The notes beneath the pieces were generated by a model that was given only the letters and a program-made list of their open reading frames with translations, was not told the DNA's origin and did no database searches. A DNA stretch of 64,000 bases from DASUPK01 sp963747425 (GTDB lineage Bacteria; Actinomycetota; Thermoleophilia; Solirubrobacterales; 70-9): positions 62,001-126,000 of the forward strand of contig CAVVFJ010000012.1 in assembly GCA_963747425.1 (NCBI GenBank), written 5' to 3'. Below are positions 57,088 through 64,000 of the stretch, in pieces. Every line of letters starts with the position of its first letter. Within the stretch, counting starts at the first letter, position 1. The translations under genes were made by a program, and so were the position numbers.

Positions 57088-58938
57088 GTGATGCTCTCGC
57101 AGGAGTCGAGTGGGGCCGGGGGACCCCACGGGAAGTCCTCTGGTCGCGTTCTGCGCGGCGGCTTCAGCGTGCGTGCCATCTCGATCGCCACGGTGATCGT
57201 TTTCGGCCTGCTGATGGTCATCGCGATGGTGCTCGGGTTCCGCACGGAGCATCACGTCGAGTCGACTCGCGAGGCCGGTCACGCCGCGCGCGCCTTCGGT
57301 TCGATCAACGGACTGGTCCAGGCGCAGGAGATCGCCGCCAGCGACTACCCGAACAATCCGGACGCGCGCTTTACCTTCAGGAGCAGTCTGGCCCCGATCA
57401 GAGCGAGCCTGGCCGACCTGCGGCGGGATCCCGACGCGGAGTCCGACGCCGGCAACGTCTCACGCGTTTACGACCAGTTCCTGATTGCCGCTCGTCGCTA
57501 CTTCAAGCTCGTTGACCGCGGACAGCTCGCCCTCGCCGCGAAGGTCGATCGCCTCGAGGTCGAGCCGACGCAGGGCCTCCTGAGCGCCATCGCCACTGCG
57601 ACCACGACTCGCAATGCAGCCGCGGCGGACGAGACGAACAGCAAGCTCGAGGACGCATCCGAGACGATGCTCGTGGTCCTGCCGATCGCATTCGTGCTCG
57701 CGGGTTGCATCCTCTTCGTCCTGACCCGGGCTGGGCGTCGCAGCCAGCGCGCCGAGGCCGACGCGCGAGCCGAGGTCAAGCTCCTCGAGCACGCGGCCCT
57801 CACCGACTCGCTGACTGGCCTGCGGAACCATCGTGCGTTCGAGGAGGACCTCGCGGCCGCCCTCGGCGAGGCCGGACGGACGAACTCCCCGCTCTGCCTG
57901 GTGAGCCTCGACGTCGACGGGCTGAAGAGGGTGAACGATTCGCTCGGGCATCAGGTCGGCGACCGCCGCCTCCGGCAGGTCGCGGCGGCGCTCCTCGCCG
58001 CGACCACCCCCTCGGATGGCGCCTACCGCATCGGCGGGGACGAATTCGCGCTGCTGCTGCGAGGCGCGGGTGCATGGACCGGCTTCAGCGCGGGCGAGCG
58101 GGTTCGCGGCGAGCTCAACGCGGCGGAGGCCGATATCGACGTCGCCGCGGGGGTCGCCGAGGCGAGTCCGTTGGAGGGCAAGTTCGACCTGGTGCGGCAT
58201 GCCGACCTGGCCCTGATCAACGCCAAGCGCACCCATCGCCAGGTGATCGTCTACTCGCCGGAGCTCGACGGGTCCATCGAAGGCGAGGCGGTGCCCGCCA
58301 ACCAGCATCAGGTGCAGGTTCTCTCCACTGCGCTGGCGCGGGCGGTCGATGCCAAGGACGCGTACACCCGCAGCCACAGCGAGACCGTCTCGAATCTGTG
58401 CGTCATGATCGGCTCCGAGCTCGGTCTCGAGCCTGAGCGGATCGCCAAGCTCCGGACCGCCGGCCTTCTCCATGACGTCGGGAAGATCGGGACCCCCGAC
58501 GCGATCCTCAACAAGCCGAGCACGCTGACCGAGGGCGAGTACGAGGCGATCAAGGAGCATCCGGTGCTCGGCGAGGGGATCCTCCGCGCGGCCGACCTCG
58601 ACGAGGAATCCCAGTGGGTTCGCTCTCATCACGAGAGACCCGATGGCGCCGGCTACCCGGACGGGCTGCTCGGGGACGAGATCCCGCTTGAATCTCGGAT
58701 CATCGGTGTCGCTGACGCCTTCGAGGCGATGATCTCGGACCGGCCCTACCGCGCGGGCAGGTCGGAGGGCGAGGCGCTCCAGGAGCTCGCGGTCTTCTCC
58801 GGCACGCAATTCGACCCGGACTGCGTCGCGGCGTTGCGCGCCGGCCTACGGGCCTCGACGGCCGACCCGGGCAGTTCGGTCAACGGGTCTGGACCGCCCG
58901 CTCACGATCCGGCCCGCTCGACAGCGTCTCCGGCCTAG
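57088..58938 (+). CDS. Membrane sensor with GGDEF and HD-GYP domains
   Basis: This 616-residue protein has a membrane helix (SIATVIVFGLLMVIAMVLGF, about 32-51), an extracytoplasmic helical sensor (about 52-195), a second helix (MLVVLPIAFVLAGCILFVLT), then GGDEF (IGGDEFALLL about 316) and HD-GYP (HDVGKIGTPDAIL about 462; HHERPDGAGYPDGL). It therefore combines a diguanylate cyclase and a cyclic-di-GMP phosphodiesterase of the HD-GYP class in one chain, a less common pairing than GGDEF-EAL. Start GTG 57088 or ATG 57091. The 3' end overlaps the convergent membrane gene by 59 bases. Confidence 0.9.
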   Translation: MMLSQESSGAGGPHGKSSGRVLRGGFSVRAISIATVIVFGLLMVIAMVLGFRTEHHVESTREAGHAARAFGSINGLVQAQEIAASDYPNNPDARFTFRSSLAPIRASLADLRRDPDAESDAGNVSRVYDQFLIAARRYFKLVDRGQLALAAKVDRLEVEPTQGLLSAIATATTTRNAAAADETNSKLEDASETMLVVLPIAFVLAGCILFVLTRAGRRSQRAEADARAEVKLLEHAALTDSLTGLRNHRAFEEDLAAALGEAGRTNSPLCLVSLDVDGLKRVNDSLGHQVGDRRLRQVAAALLAATTPSDGAYRIGGDEFALLLRGAGAWTGFSAGERVRGELNAAEADIDVAAGVAEASPLEGKFDLVRHADLALINAKRTHRQVIVYSPELDGSIEGEAVPANQHQVQVLSTALARAVDAKDAYTRSHSETVSNLCVMIGSELGLEPERIAKLRTAGLLHDVGKIGTPDAILNKPSTLTEGEYEAIKEHPVLGEGILRAADLDEESQWVRSHHERPDGAGYPDGLLGDEIPLESRIIGVADAFEAMISDRPYRAGRSEGEALQELAVFSGTQFDPDCVAALRAGLRASTADPGSSVNGSGPPAHDPARSTASPA

Positions 58939-59383
58939 CCGAGGCGCCGCCCGGCGCGCGTCCCTGCGCGTGGTCGCTGACCAGATAGAGGACGGCCAGG
59001 GGCACGAGCACGTCGAGTGCCAGACCCGTGAGGGAGGCGGCGTTGTCGCCCGTCGAGTATTGAGCGGTGGTGGTGGCGTGGTACGCCAGATGGGGGACGC
59101 CGGCCACGAACAGCGCGATCGCCGCGGCCTGGACCACCCGCCGCTCCATCCAGACGGCGCCGAGCGCAGCGAGGACCGCGAGCGCGAGCCCCGTCGCCCC
59201 GAAGTCGCGCTCCAGATGCTCGTTGTACGGGGGCAGGGCCGAGACCCAGTGGGTCCCGCCTCCCGGGAAGGTGTCGTAGAAGCCCCTCGGCGCCAGCAGG
59301 ATCCAGGCCGCCACCACCCCGATCGTCACCGTCAGATAGATGAGGGCGAAGCGAATCAACCCTCTGTGTCGCTCGATTTGCAT
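58880..59383 (-). CDS. Small polytopic membrane protein
   Basis: The 167-residue protein has four membrane segments (IRFALIYLTVTIGVVAAWIL, ATGLALAVLAALGAVWM, AAAIALFVAGVPHLAYH, LTGLALDVLVPLAVLYLV). The loop FYDTFPGGGTHWVSALPPYN has clustered aromatic residues. The start ATG 59383 overlaps the TetR stop (ATGA), so the two are co-translated. It might be the regulated target of that TetR protein, such as a small transporter or stress protein. It overlaps the GGDEF-HD-GYP gene at its 3' end. No named family is recognised. Confidence 0.7.
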   Translation of the reverse strand: MQIERHRGLIRFALIYLTVTIGVVAAWILLAPRGFYDTFPGGGTHWVSALPPYNEHLERDFGATGLALAVLAALGAVWMERRVVQAAAIALFVAGVPHLAYHATTTAQYSTGDNAASLTGLALDVLVPLAVLYLVSDHAQGRAPGGASARPETLSSGPDRERAVQTR

Positions 59384-60018
59384 CAGCCGTCCTCCTTGTC
59401 TCGAGTCCCCAGTGCCATCCACGAGTCGACCAGCGCGCCGATCAGGCGCTCCTCGTCGACACCGGCGGGGGGTCTGCCGAAGATGTCGATCTCGAACTCG
59501 TAGGCGAGCAGCGCCCCAACCATCACCACGGCGACCGCCTCCGCGTCGCCGTCGGGAAACTCGCCGGTCTCCATCTTCTGGCGGACGAACGCGGTGGCCT
59601 CCCGGTAGGCCCGGTCGACGATGCCCGTCTTGAAACGCCGTTTCAGATCCGGGAATCGGTCGCCCTCCGTGATCACGATCCGGCGCAGGCTTCGCTCCCG
59701 GGCCAGCATCTGCAGGCTCGAACGCGCCAACAGCGTGAGCTCAGCGCGGAGGTCGCCGAGAGGCATCAACTCGATCGCCGAGCTGATCGCCTCGAGCTCC
59801 GCGACGTGGCGTTCGAAGGCGGCCTCCAGCACAGCTTCCTTGCTGGGGAAGTGCTTGTAGAGGGCGCCCGCCCTGGGCGTCAGGCCGGCGCGGCGCTCGA
59901 TCTCACCGACGGTGGTTCCACGGAAGCCGTTCTCCGCGAACAGCCGCAACCCCTCGTCGACGATCCGGTCGGCTGTCCCCTTCTGCCCGTTGCTCGCCGT
60001 GTCAGCGCTTGCTGGCAT
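59383..60018 (-). CDS. TetR-family transcriptional regulator
   Basis: The 211-residue protein has an N-terminal HTH (DRIVDEGLRLFAENGFRGTT, VGEIERRAGLTPRAGALYKH, FPSKEAVLEAAFERH) and a helical ligand domain ending AGVDEERLIGALVDSWMALG. Its gene starts inside a 30-base palindrome (60015-60044), which also holds a TATGAT -10 box 6 bases before the ATG; autoregulation is very likely. The membrane protein downstream is coupled through ATGA and presumably co-controlled. It faces the tail of an alpha/beta hydrolase gene. Confidence 0.92.
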   Translation of the reverse strand: MPASADTASNGQKGTADRIVDEGLRLFAENGFRGTTVGEIERRAGLTPRAGALYKHFPSKEAVLEAAFERHVAELEAISSAIELMPLGDLRAELTLLARSSLQMLARERSLRRIVITEGDRFPDLKRRFKTGIVDRAYREATAFVRQKMETGEFPDGDAEAVAVVMVGALLAYEFEIDIFGRPPAGVDEERLIGALVDSWMALGTRDKEDG

Positions 60019-60044
60019 CCGGTAATCATACGATTACCGGATGC
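60015..60044. promoter_or_regulatory. Perfect palindromic operator over the TetR start codon
   Basis: GCATCCGGTAATC and GATTACCGGATGC form a perfect 13-base inverted repeat with a 4-base spacer. It includes the start codon of the TetR gene (60018) and its -10 candidate, so a bound dimer would block transcription initiation directly. Confidence 0.8.
60025..60030 (-). promoter_or_regulatory. Leaderless -10 box of the TetR gene
   Basis: On the minus strand TATGAT, close to consensus TATAAT, ends 6 bases before ATG 60018, inside the palindrome 60015-60044. Confidence 0.6.
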
Positions 60045-60049
60045 TGAAA

Positions 60050-60901
60050 TCAGCCCTCCGCCGGTTCCTCGACGGCATCCTCGGAATCGGCGAGGAAGGG
60101 GACGAGCAGGGCGGTGAGGCGGGCGGCGGTGCGCGGGCCGATCGCGTGGGCCGCTTTCGGCAGCACGACCATCTCCGAGTCTGGGATCAGCTCGGCGACG
60201 CGCTCGGTCCAGGCTGCGGGGACCAGGTGATCCCGCTCAGGGCGCACCACCAGGGTCGGTGCGTCGATTTCCACGAGCTTCTCCTCGATCGGGTCCGCGA
60301 GAGCGCGGCGCAGCGTCCGCACGCTGCGCCAGGGGCCGGCGTCGATGACGTCGTGGACGATGGTTGGCGCCAGGCGGGGCGAGGACCGCGGCGCGTTGCG
60401 CGCCCAGCGCAGCGCCAGGCGGGCCGGCGATCTGGCCTCCGGGTCGAACATCGGGCCCACCAGGACCAGGCGGTCGACCGCCGCCGGATAGGCCGCCGCA
60501 AGGTCAACCGCCACCTGGCAACCAAAGGCAACGCCGACCACGATCGCCGGCGACAGCTCGTTGACCACCAGCCAGGTCCGAAGGGCATCGGCGAGCTCGG
60601 GGATGTCGAGCGGGTGGATTGGCTGGTCGCTCAAGCCGAAGCCCGGCAGGTCCGGCGCGTAGACGGGCCGGCGCGTGCCGAGCGCCCGGATCAGCGGCTT
60701 CAGCGTCCGGCTCGAGGAGAGGCCGTGCACGAGCACGATCGGGGTCGCGTCGAGCTCCGGTGCCGAGCCGTTTCCGTTCGACCCGTTCGAGTGAACCAGG
60801 GATTGGCGCTTGAGCTCCGTCGGCACTCGCACGAAGACGCGATCTATGCCGGCGTGCGTCCAGCCGCCGTATACGCCGTTTCGACGCCGCCCATCGGACA
60901 T
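60050..60901 (-). CDS. Alpha/beta-hydrolase-fold protein lacking the catalytic serine
   Basis: This 283-residue protein has the alpha/beta hydrolase fold: IVLVHGLSSSRTLKPLIRAL (oxyanion region), YAPDLPGFGLSD, a nucleophile-elbow position reading VVGVAFGCQVAV, and near the end PTLVVRPERDHLVPAAWT and LPKAAHAIGP (acid, His). The canonical GxSxG is GVAFG: Ser replaced by Ala. The enzyme is therefore unlikely to hydrolyse esters in the usual way; it may be a ligand-binding, lyase or structural relative. ATG 60901 is preferred; 60916 is an alternative. The M32 carboxypeptidase gene is 52 bases upstream in the same direction. Confidence 0.8.
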   Translation of the reverse strand: MSDGRRRNGVYGGWTHAGIDRVFVRVPTELKRQSLVHSNGSNGNGSAPELDATPIVLVHGLSSSRTLKPLIRALGTRRPVYAPDLPGFGLSDQPIHPLDIPELADALRTWLVVNELSPAIVVGVAFGCQVAVDLAAAYPAAVDRLVLVGPMFDPEARSPARLALRWARNAPRSSPRLAPTIVHDVIDAGPWRSVRTLRRALADPIEEKLVEIDAPTLVVRPERDHLVPAAWTERVAELIPDSEMVVLPKAAHAIGPRTAARLTALLVPFLADSEDAVEEPAEG

Positions 60902-60953
60902 GGCCAGGCTCAACATACCCGCAAATTGCGGCTTGATGTCCACGAGCTGTTGC

Positions 60954-62471
60954 CTATGTCCGAATGGCCAAAGCGACCCGTTCACGCAGATGCTCGAGCA
61001 GCGGCTCGGCCGAGAGCTCGCCGCAGCCGGCGCGATCGAGGATCTCGGCGGGGGAGAGCCGTCGTCCGTGCCGGTGTACCCGATCGCGGAGCCACTCGCC
61101 GAGCGAAGCCAGGTCCCCGTCTGCCACCGTCGCGGGCAGATCGCCCAGGTCGCGGCCGGCGGCCTCCCAGAGCTGACCGGCGATGATGTTGCCGAGGCTG
61201 TAGGTGGGGAAGTAGCCGAACGCTCCCGCCGCCCAATGCACGTCCTGCAGCACGCCGTGGGCATCGTCGGGGACCTCAAGCCCGAGGTAGTCCCCGTACC
61301 GGGCGTTCCACGCCTCGGGAAGATCGGCGAGCTCGAGGCCGCCCTCGAATAGCTCCAGCTCGAGCTCGAACCGGATCAGGATGTGGAGGTTGTAGGTCAC
61401 CTCGTCTGCCTCGATCCGGATCAGCGAGCGCTCCACGTCGTTCGCGGCCCGGTCGAGCTGCTCGGGGCCCACGTCCTCGAAGGCGCCGGGGAAGTGCTCG
61501 CGCAACCGCGGCAGCAGCCGGTCCAGGTAGGGACGGCTGCGCGCCACCCAGTTCTCCCAGAGCCTGCTCTGGGATTCGTGCAGGCCGAGTGAGCGAGGCT
61601 TCGAGAGCGGGGTGCGCCGGAGCTCGGGGTCGACGCCTGCCTCGTAGAGGCCATGCCCGGCCTCGTGCATCGCGCTGAACACCGCCATCGCCAGGTTCCC
61701 CTCGTCGTAGCGGGTGGTGAGGCGAACATCGCCCAGACCGATCGAGATCGCGAAGGGATGCTCGGTGGGATCGATGCGCCAGGAGTCCTCCGGGAACGGC
61801 AGCTCCGAGATCAGCTCGGCGATCAGCTCACGCTGCGCCTCCGCTGCGAACTCGCCGCGGAACGGGTCCGGGACCGGCGCGCCGCCGTTCTCGGCGGCTT
61901 CGCGAACCAGCGGGACGAGGCCCTCCCGCAGGCCGGCAAGAACCCGCCGCATCTCCTCGGTGGTCATCTCCGGCTCGTACTCGTCGAGCAGCGGGTCGTA
62001 GGGGTGGGTGAATCCGGGGAATCCCTCGTAGCAGTCGGCGTAGCGCCGGGTCAGCTCGAAGTTGTGCCGGAGGTGGGGGAGGAGCATCTGGAAATCCGAC
62101 TCGCGCTTGGCCTCGACCCACGCGTTCTCGGCGATCGAGCTGGCGCGGGCGAGCTCGGCGCGGAGCTCGGATGGAACTCGCCGCGCCTTTTCCCAGTCGC
62201 GCGCGACAACGCGGACGAGGTCGGCCGGGATCGACTCCCCGGGGGCGGCCTCGCCGTCGGGGCTCGAGCGGACCTGATCGATCAGCCGGCCGATCTCGTC
62301 GTCGCAGAACATCTCGTGGCGCACTCGGGCGAGGGTCCCGAGCGTCTCTGCGCGCGCCTCCGAGCCGGCGGCCGGCATCATCGTCCGCTCGTCCCAGGCC
62401 AGCAGCGACGCCGCCCGGCTCAGGTCATGGATCTCGCCGAGCCGATCGCGGAGGTCTTCGAGGGCACCCAT
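60954..62471 (-). CDS. M32-family zinc carboxypeptidase
   Basis: This 505-residue enzyme has the M32 motifs: MHEAGHGLYEAG (HExxH about 266), HESQSRLWENW and GYFPTYSLGN. It is the Taq/Thermus carboxypeptidase type, cytoplasmic, removing C-terminal residues from peptides. ATG 62471 is preceded by TACATT 6 bases upstream, a leaderless candidate. Length matches the family (about 500). The hydrolase-like gene follows 52 bases downstream and may share the transcript. Confidence 0.93.
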   Translation of the reverse strand: MGALEDLRDRLGEIHDLSRAASLLAWDERTMMPAAGSEARAETLGTLARVRHEMFCDDEIGRLIDQVRSSPDGEAAPGESIPADLVRVVARDWEKARRVPSELRAELARASSIAENAWVEAKRESDFQMLLPHLRHNFELTRRYADCYEGFPGFTHPYDPLLDEYEPEMTTEEMRRVLAGLREGLVPLVREAAENGGAPVPDPFRGEFAAEAQRELIAELISELPFPEDSWRIDPTEHPFAISIGLGDVRLTTRYDEGNLAMAVFSAMHEAGHGLYEAGVDPELRRTPLSKPRSLGLHESQSRLWENWVARSRPYLDRLLPRLREHFPGAFEDVGPEQLDRAANDVERSLIRIEADEVTYNLHILIRFELELELFEGGLELADLPEAWNARYGDYLGLEVPDDAHGVLQDVHWAAGAFGYFPTYSLGNIIAGQLWEAAGRDLGDLPATVADGDLASLGEWLRDRVHRHGRRLSPAEILDRAGCGELSAEPLLEHLRERVALAIRT

Positions 62472-62477
62472 GCCCGG

Positions 62478-62483
62478 AATGTA
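62478..62483 (-). promoter_or_regulatory. Leaderless -10 box of the M32 carboxypeptidase gene
   Basis: On the minus strand TACATT ends 6 bases before ATG 62471 with no Shine-Dalgarno. Confidence 0.45.
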
Positions 62484-62501
62484 GTGGTCCGGGCGCGGCG
62501 G

Positions 62502-62999
62502 CTAGGGAGCGGGAGGCGGGCCCTCGGCGGACACCTTCGAGAGCCCCTCGAGCCAGCGCTGGTGGAGGCGCACCATCATCGGCCGCAGCACCGGCTTGAC
62601 GATCTGAATCCCGGGCCCCTTCTGCGTCTCCTCGGTGCGGACGAAGGTCCCTCCCGCCTGCCGGCGCAGGACCCAGCCGTGGTAGCCGCGGCCGCCGAGC
62701 ACCTTGGCGTCCCAGGCGATCCTCTGACCCGGCTCGTACTCGACGACCTCGGAGGTGACGAAGGCCCCGAAGCTGAGCCAGCGAAACCGGCTCCCGAGCT
62801 CAAGCTTCGGCCAGGGGCCGCCGAGGTGCTTGATCAACCTGGCGTTCGAGTAGAAGCGGCCCCAGAGATCGGGACGAACCAGCCAGGCCCAGACGACCTC
62901 GGGCTCCGCGGGGATCTGCAGCTCGTTGACCGCGTGGAACGCCGACTCCTCCGGGCGGTGCCCCTCGGGCCAGCTGATCACGGTTTCGCCGTCGCTCAC
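62502..62999 (-). CDS. SRPBCC-family protein
   Basis: The 165-residue protein has the START-like fold: NELQIPAEPEVVWAWLVRPD, LGSRFRWLSFGAFVTSEVVE, GQRIAWDAKVLGGRGYHGW and the C-terminal helix VKPVLRPMMVRLHQRWLEGL. It is of the type annotated polyketide cyclase/dehydrase, a binder of hydrophobic ligands. The start is GTG 62999 with TAGGTT 7 bases upstream, no Shine-Dalgarno. It is followed, 30 bases on, by the M32 gene. Related to the SRPBCC protein at 50.1 kb only by fold. Confidence 0.82.
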   Translation of the reverse strand: MSDGETVISWPEGHRPEESAFHAVNELQIPAEPEVVWAWLVRPDLWGRFYSNARLIKHLGGPWPKLELGSRFRWLSFGAFVTSEVVEYEPGQRIAWDAKVLGGRGYHGWVLRRQAGGTFVRTEETQKGPGIQIVKPVLRPMMVRLHQRWLEGLSKVSAEGPPPAP

Positions 63000-63006
63000 G
63001 CGGCGG

Positions 63007-63012
63007 AACCTA
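63007..63012 (-). promoter_or_regulatory. Leaderless -10 box of the SRPBCC gene
   Basis: On the minus strand TAGGTT ends 7 bases before GTG 62999. Confidence 0.4.
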
Positions 63013-63023
63013 TCCGACGCGGC

Positions 63024-63203
63024 TCACCTGATGTGGAGGTTGACGTCGAAGAGCAGGATCAGCGGCCAGAGCACGATCGCGGCGAGCGCAGAGACGACCT
63101 GCCCGATGGTGCCGTGATGGATGTAGTTGTGGTCTCCGGCGACGAAGACCCCCACGATCAGATAGATGATCGTGAGCAGGCTTGGACCGCCGCGTCGATA
63201 CAT
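63024..63203 (-). CDS. 59-residue membrane protein
   Basis: ATG 63203, preceded by GCGGAGGACTC (Shine-Dalgarno GGAGG), opens a 59-residue frame ending at TGA 63024. It has two membrane segments (LLTIIYLIVGVFVA and VVSALAAIVLWPLILLF) with DHNYIHHG between them. The polar loop is rich in His. The GC-rich third-position pattern and the ribosome binding site support it as a real gene. No family is known to me. It lies between the SRPBCC and 85-residue genes on the same strand. Confidence 0.65.
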   Translation of the reverse strand: MYRRGGPSLLTIIYLIVGVFVAGDHNYIHHGTIGQVVSALAAIVLWPLILLFDVNLHIR

Positions 63204-63256
63204 GAGTCCTCCGCTACCCCGAGGGGCTCGAGCGAAACTCAGACCGTTGGCCAGTG

Positions 63257-63514
63257 CTAGTCGCTGGGCTGAACCTCAGCGGCGCGGTCCTCGTGACGGG
63301 CGGCCCGATCCTCTTCGGCGCCGGCGGCCTCCTTGAGCTCCTCCGCCTTCTGCCTGTGGTCCTCCGCCATGGAGCGGTGGCCTTCTGCCTCCGCCTCCAT
63401 CCTGCGAATCTGACGTTCGCGGGCGATCCTTCGCCGCTGCATGATCAGCCGGGCGGCGAACAGCAAGACCGCCACGACCACCACTGCGATCACGATGATC
63501 ACGATGGTTGACAT
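63257..63514 (-). CDS. Small single-helix membrane protein with coiled coil
   Basis: The 85-residue protein has an N-terminal membrane helix (IVIIVIAVVVVAVLLFAARL), a basic patch (MQRRRIARERQIRRME) and a charged coiled-coil tail (HRQKAEELKEAAGAEEDRAA). It is likely anchored with the tail in the cytoplasm. Proteins of this kind are widespread in actinobacteria with no assigned role. The start is ATG 63514. It is divergent from the nitroreductase-family gene at 63586. Confidence 0.65.
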   Translation of the reverse strand: MSTIVIIVIAVVVVAVLLFAARLIMQRRRIARERQIRRMEAEAEGHRSMAEDHRQKAEELKEAAGAEEDRAARHEDRAAEVQPSD

Positions 63515-63585
63515 GAGGGGTGGGTACCCGCCATGGGCCGTGGAAAACTCCGGCCGATGTTGCGCTCTCGTTAGGCTGACGAGGG

Positions 63586-64000
63586 ATGCCTGAGACCGTG
63601 TACCACAGGCCCGATTGGTTCACGAGGACCATCTTCAACCCGCTCGTCGCCGGGCTGCACAGGCTCGGCCTCAGCGTTCAGGGCTCGCAAACCCTGGCCG
63701 TACGGGGACGGAAGAGCGGCGAGATGCGCACCAACCCCGTGAACCCATTCGAGCTCGACGGCAGGACCTACCTGCTCGCCCCCCGAGGTACCACCCAATG
63801 GGTTCGCAACATGCGCGTCGCCGGAGAGGGGGAGCTCCGCAGCGGGCGGAAGGTTCGTCACTTCCACGCCACCGAGGTCCCGGACTCGGACAAGCTCCCG
63901 CTCATGCGCCTCTACATGGAAAAGTGGTCCTGGGAGGTCAAGGGCTTCCTGGGGATCGATGCGGAAGCGTCGGACGAGGAGATCGAGCGAATCCTCCCGG
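63586..64000 (+). CDS. Nitroreductase-family deazaflavin-dependent oxidoreductase (3' incomplete)
   Basis: The first 138 residues have the Ddn-like split-barrel pattern: RTIFNPLVAGLHRLGLSVQG, LAVRGRKSGEMRTNPV, YLLAPRGTTQWVRNMRVAGE and later LYMEKWSWEVKGFLG. The Trp-Val-Arg-Asn motif and RGRKSG fit F420-dependent or heme/flavin-binding nitroreductases of actinobacteria. ATG 63586 follows GAGGG; TAGGCT ends 8 bases before it. The gene runs past the window end. Confidence 0.85.
   Translation, partial: MPETVYHRPDWFTRTIFNPLVAGLHRLGLSVQGSQTLAVRGRKSGEMRTNPVNPFELDGRTYLLAPRGTTQWVRNMRVAGEGELRSGRKVRHFHATEVPDSDKLPLMRLYMEKWSWEVKGFLGIDAEASDEEIERILP

Noticed and set aside
63024..63514. A toxin-antitoxin pair formed by the two small minus-strand genes
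   Set aside because: Neither product resembles a known toxin or antitoxin; both look like membrane proteins without overlap or coupling.
1..64000. tRNA, rRNA, CRISPR, IS or phage features
   Set aside because: I saw no tRNA-like cloverleaf or GGTTCGANTCC arm, no rRNA stretch, no direct-repeat array and no transposase or integrase sequence. A covariance-model scan would be needed to exclude small RNAs.

Overview
The window is GC-rich, densely packed actinobacterial chromosome with no tRNA, rRNA, phage, IS or CRISPR. Gene content suggests an uncultured-type member of Thermoleophilia/Solirubrobacterales rather than Streptomyces or Mycobacterium: a WS/DGAT acyltransferase, luciferase-like (F420-type) and deazaflavin-type oxidoreductases, several HD-GYP/GGDEF proteins, a choice-of-anchor-D secreted protein, a TgpA/DUF58/MoxR operon and an M32 carboxypeptidase. 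That placement is inference. Many genes look leaderless: a TANNNT box ends 6-7 nt before an ATG or GTG and no Shine-Dalgarno is present.

Layout. 0-5.6 kb: two membrane glycosyltransferase-like proteins, a SHOCT protein, WS/DGAT, an acyl-ACP thioesterase and a hydrolase. 5.7-16.1 kb: an HD-GYP response regulator, a NlpC/P60 wall hydrolase, a coupled ArsR-DUF2892-MMPL operon, a secreted three-repeat protein, a secreted hydrolase, a metallo-beta-lactamase/rhodanese protein and an enoyl-CoA hydratase. 16.1-19.3 kb: a decayed or mis-sequenced TetR / esterase / Baeyer-Villiger monooxygenase locus. 19.3-21.3 kb: DoxX and a coupled ridA-ilvA pair in which ridA is frameshifted.

21.3-29.9 kb is the most coherent metabolic locus. 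It holds a glutamine-synthetase-like ligase, an aldehyde dehydrogenase with a short-chain dehydrogenase, class I amidotransferases including a PuuD-type gamma-glutamyl hydrolase, an ethanolamine-permease-like APC carrier and a second APC carrier with a universal-stress domain. Together they could run a gamma-glutamylation route for ethanolamine or another amino alcohol: import, ligation to glutamate, alcohol oxidation, aldehyde oxidation, hydrolysis.

29.9-43.4 kb carries signalling and regulation: exonuclease/DUF294/STAS genes, a GGDEF-EAL protein, a desaturase divergent from a PucR regulator, and an OmpR-type two-component system beside a lipoprotein. 43.3-49.5 kb: the TgpA-DUF58-MoxR operon and a large secreted protein with four Ig-like repeats. 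49.6-56 kb: lipid and acyl-CoA genes, a TetR with a large symmetric operator, AIM24 and paired DUF2269 genes. 56-64 kb: an LLM oxidoreductase, a GGDEF-HD-GYP fusion, an autoregulated-looking TetR, an alpha/beta hydrolase lacking its nucleophile, the M32 carboxypeptidase, small membrane proteins and a truncated nitroreductase-family gene.

About ten genes are interrupted by frameshifts, clustered near 16.2-18.2, 21.0, 36.5-36.9, 49.7, 51.3-51.9 and 53.8 kb. Whether this is sequencing error or real decay cannot be settled from one sequence. No stretch over 300 bases lacks a gene.
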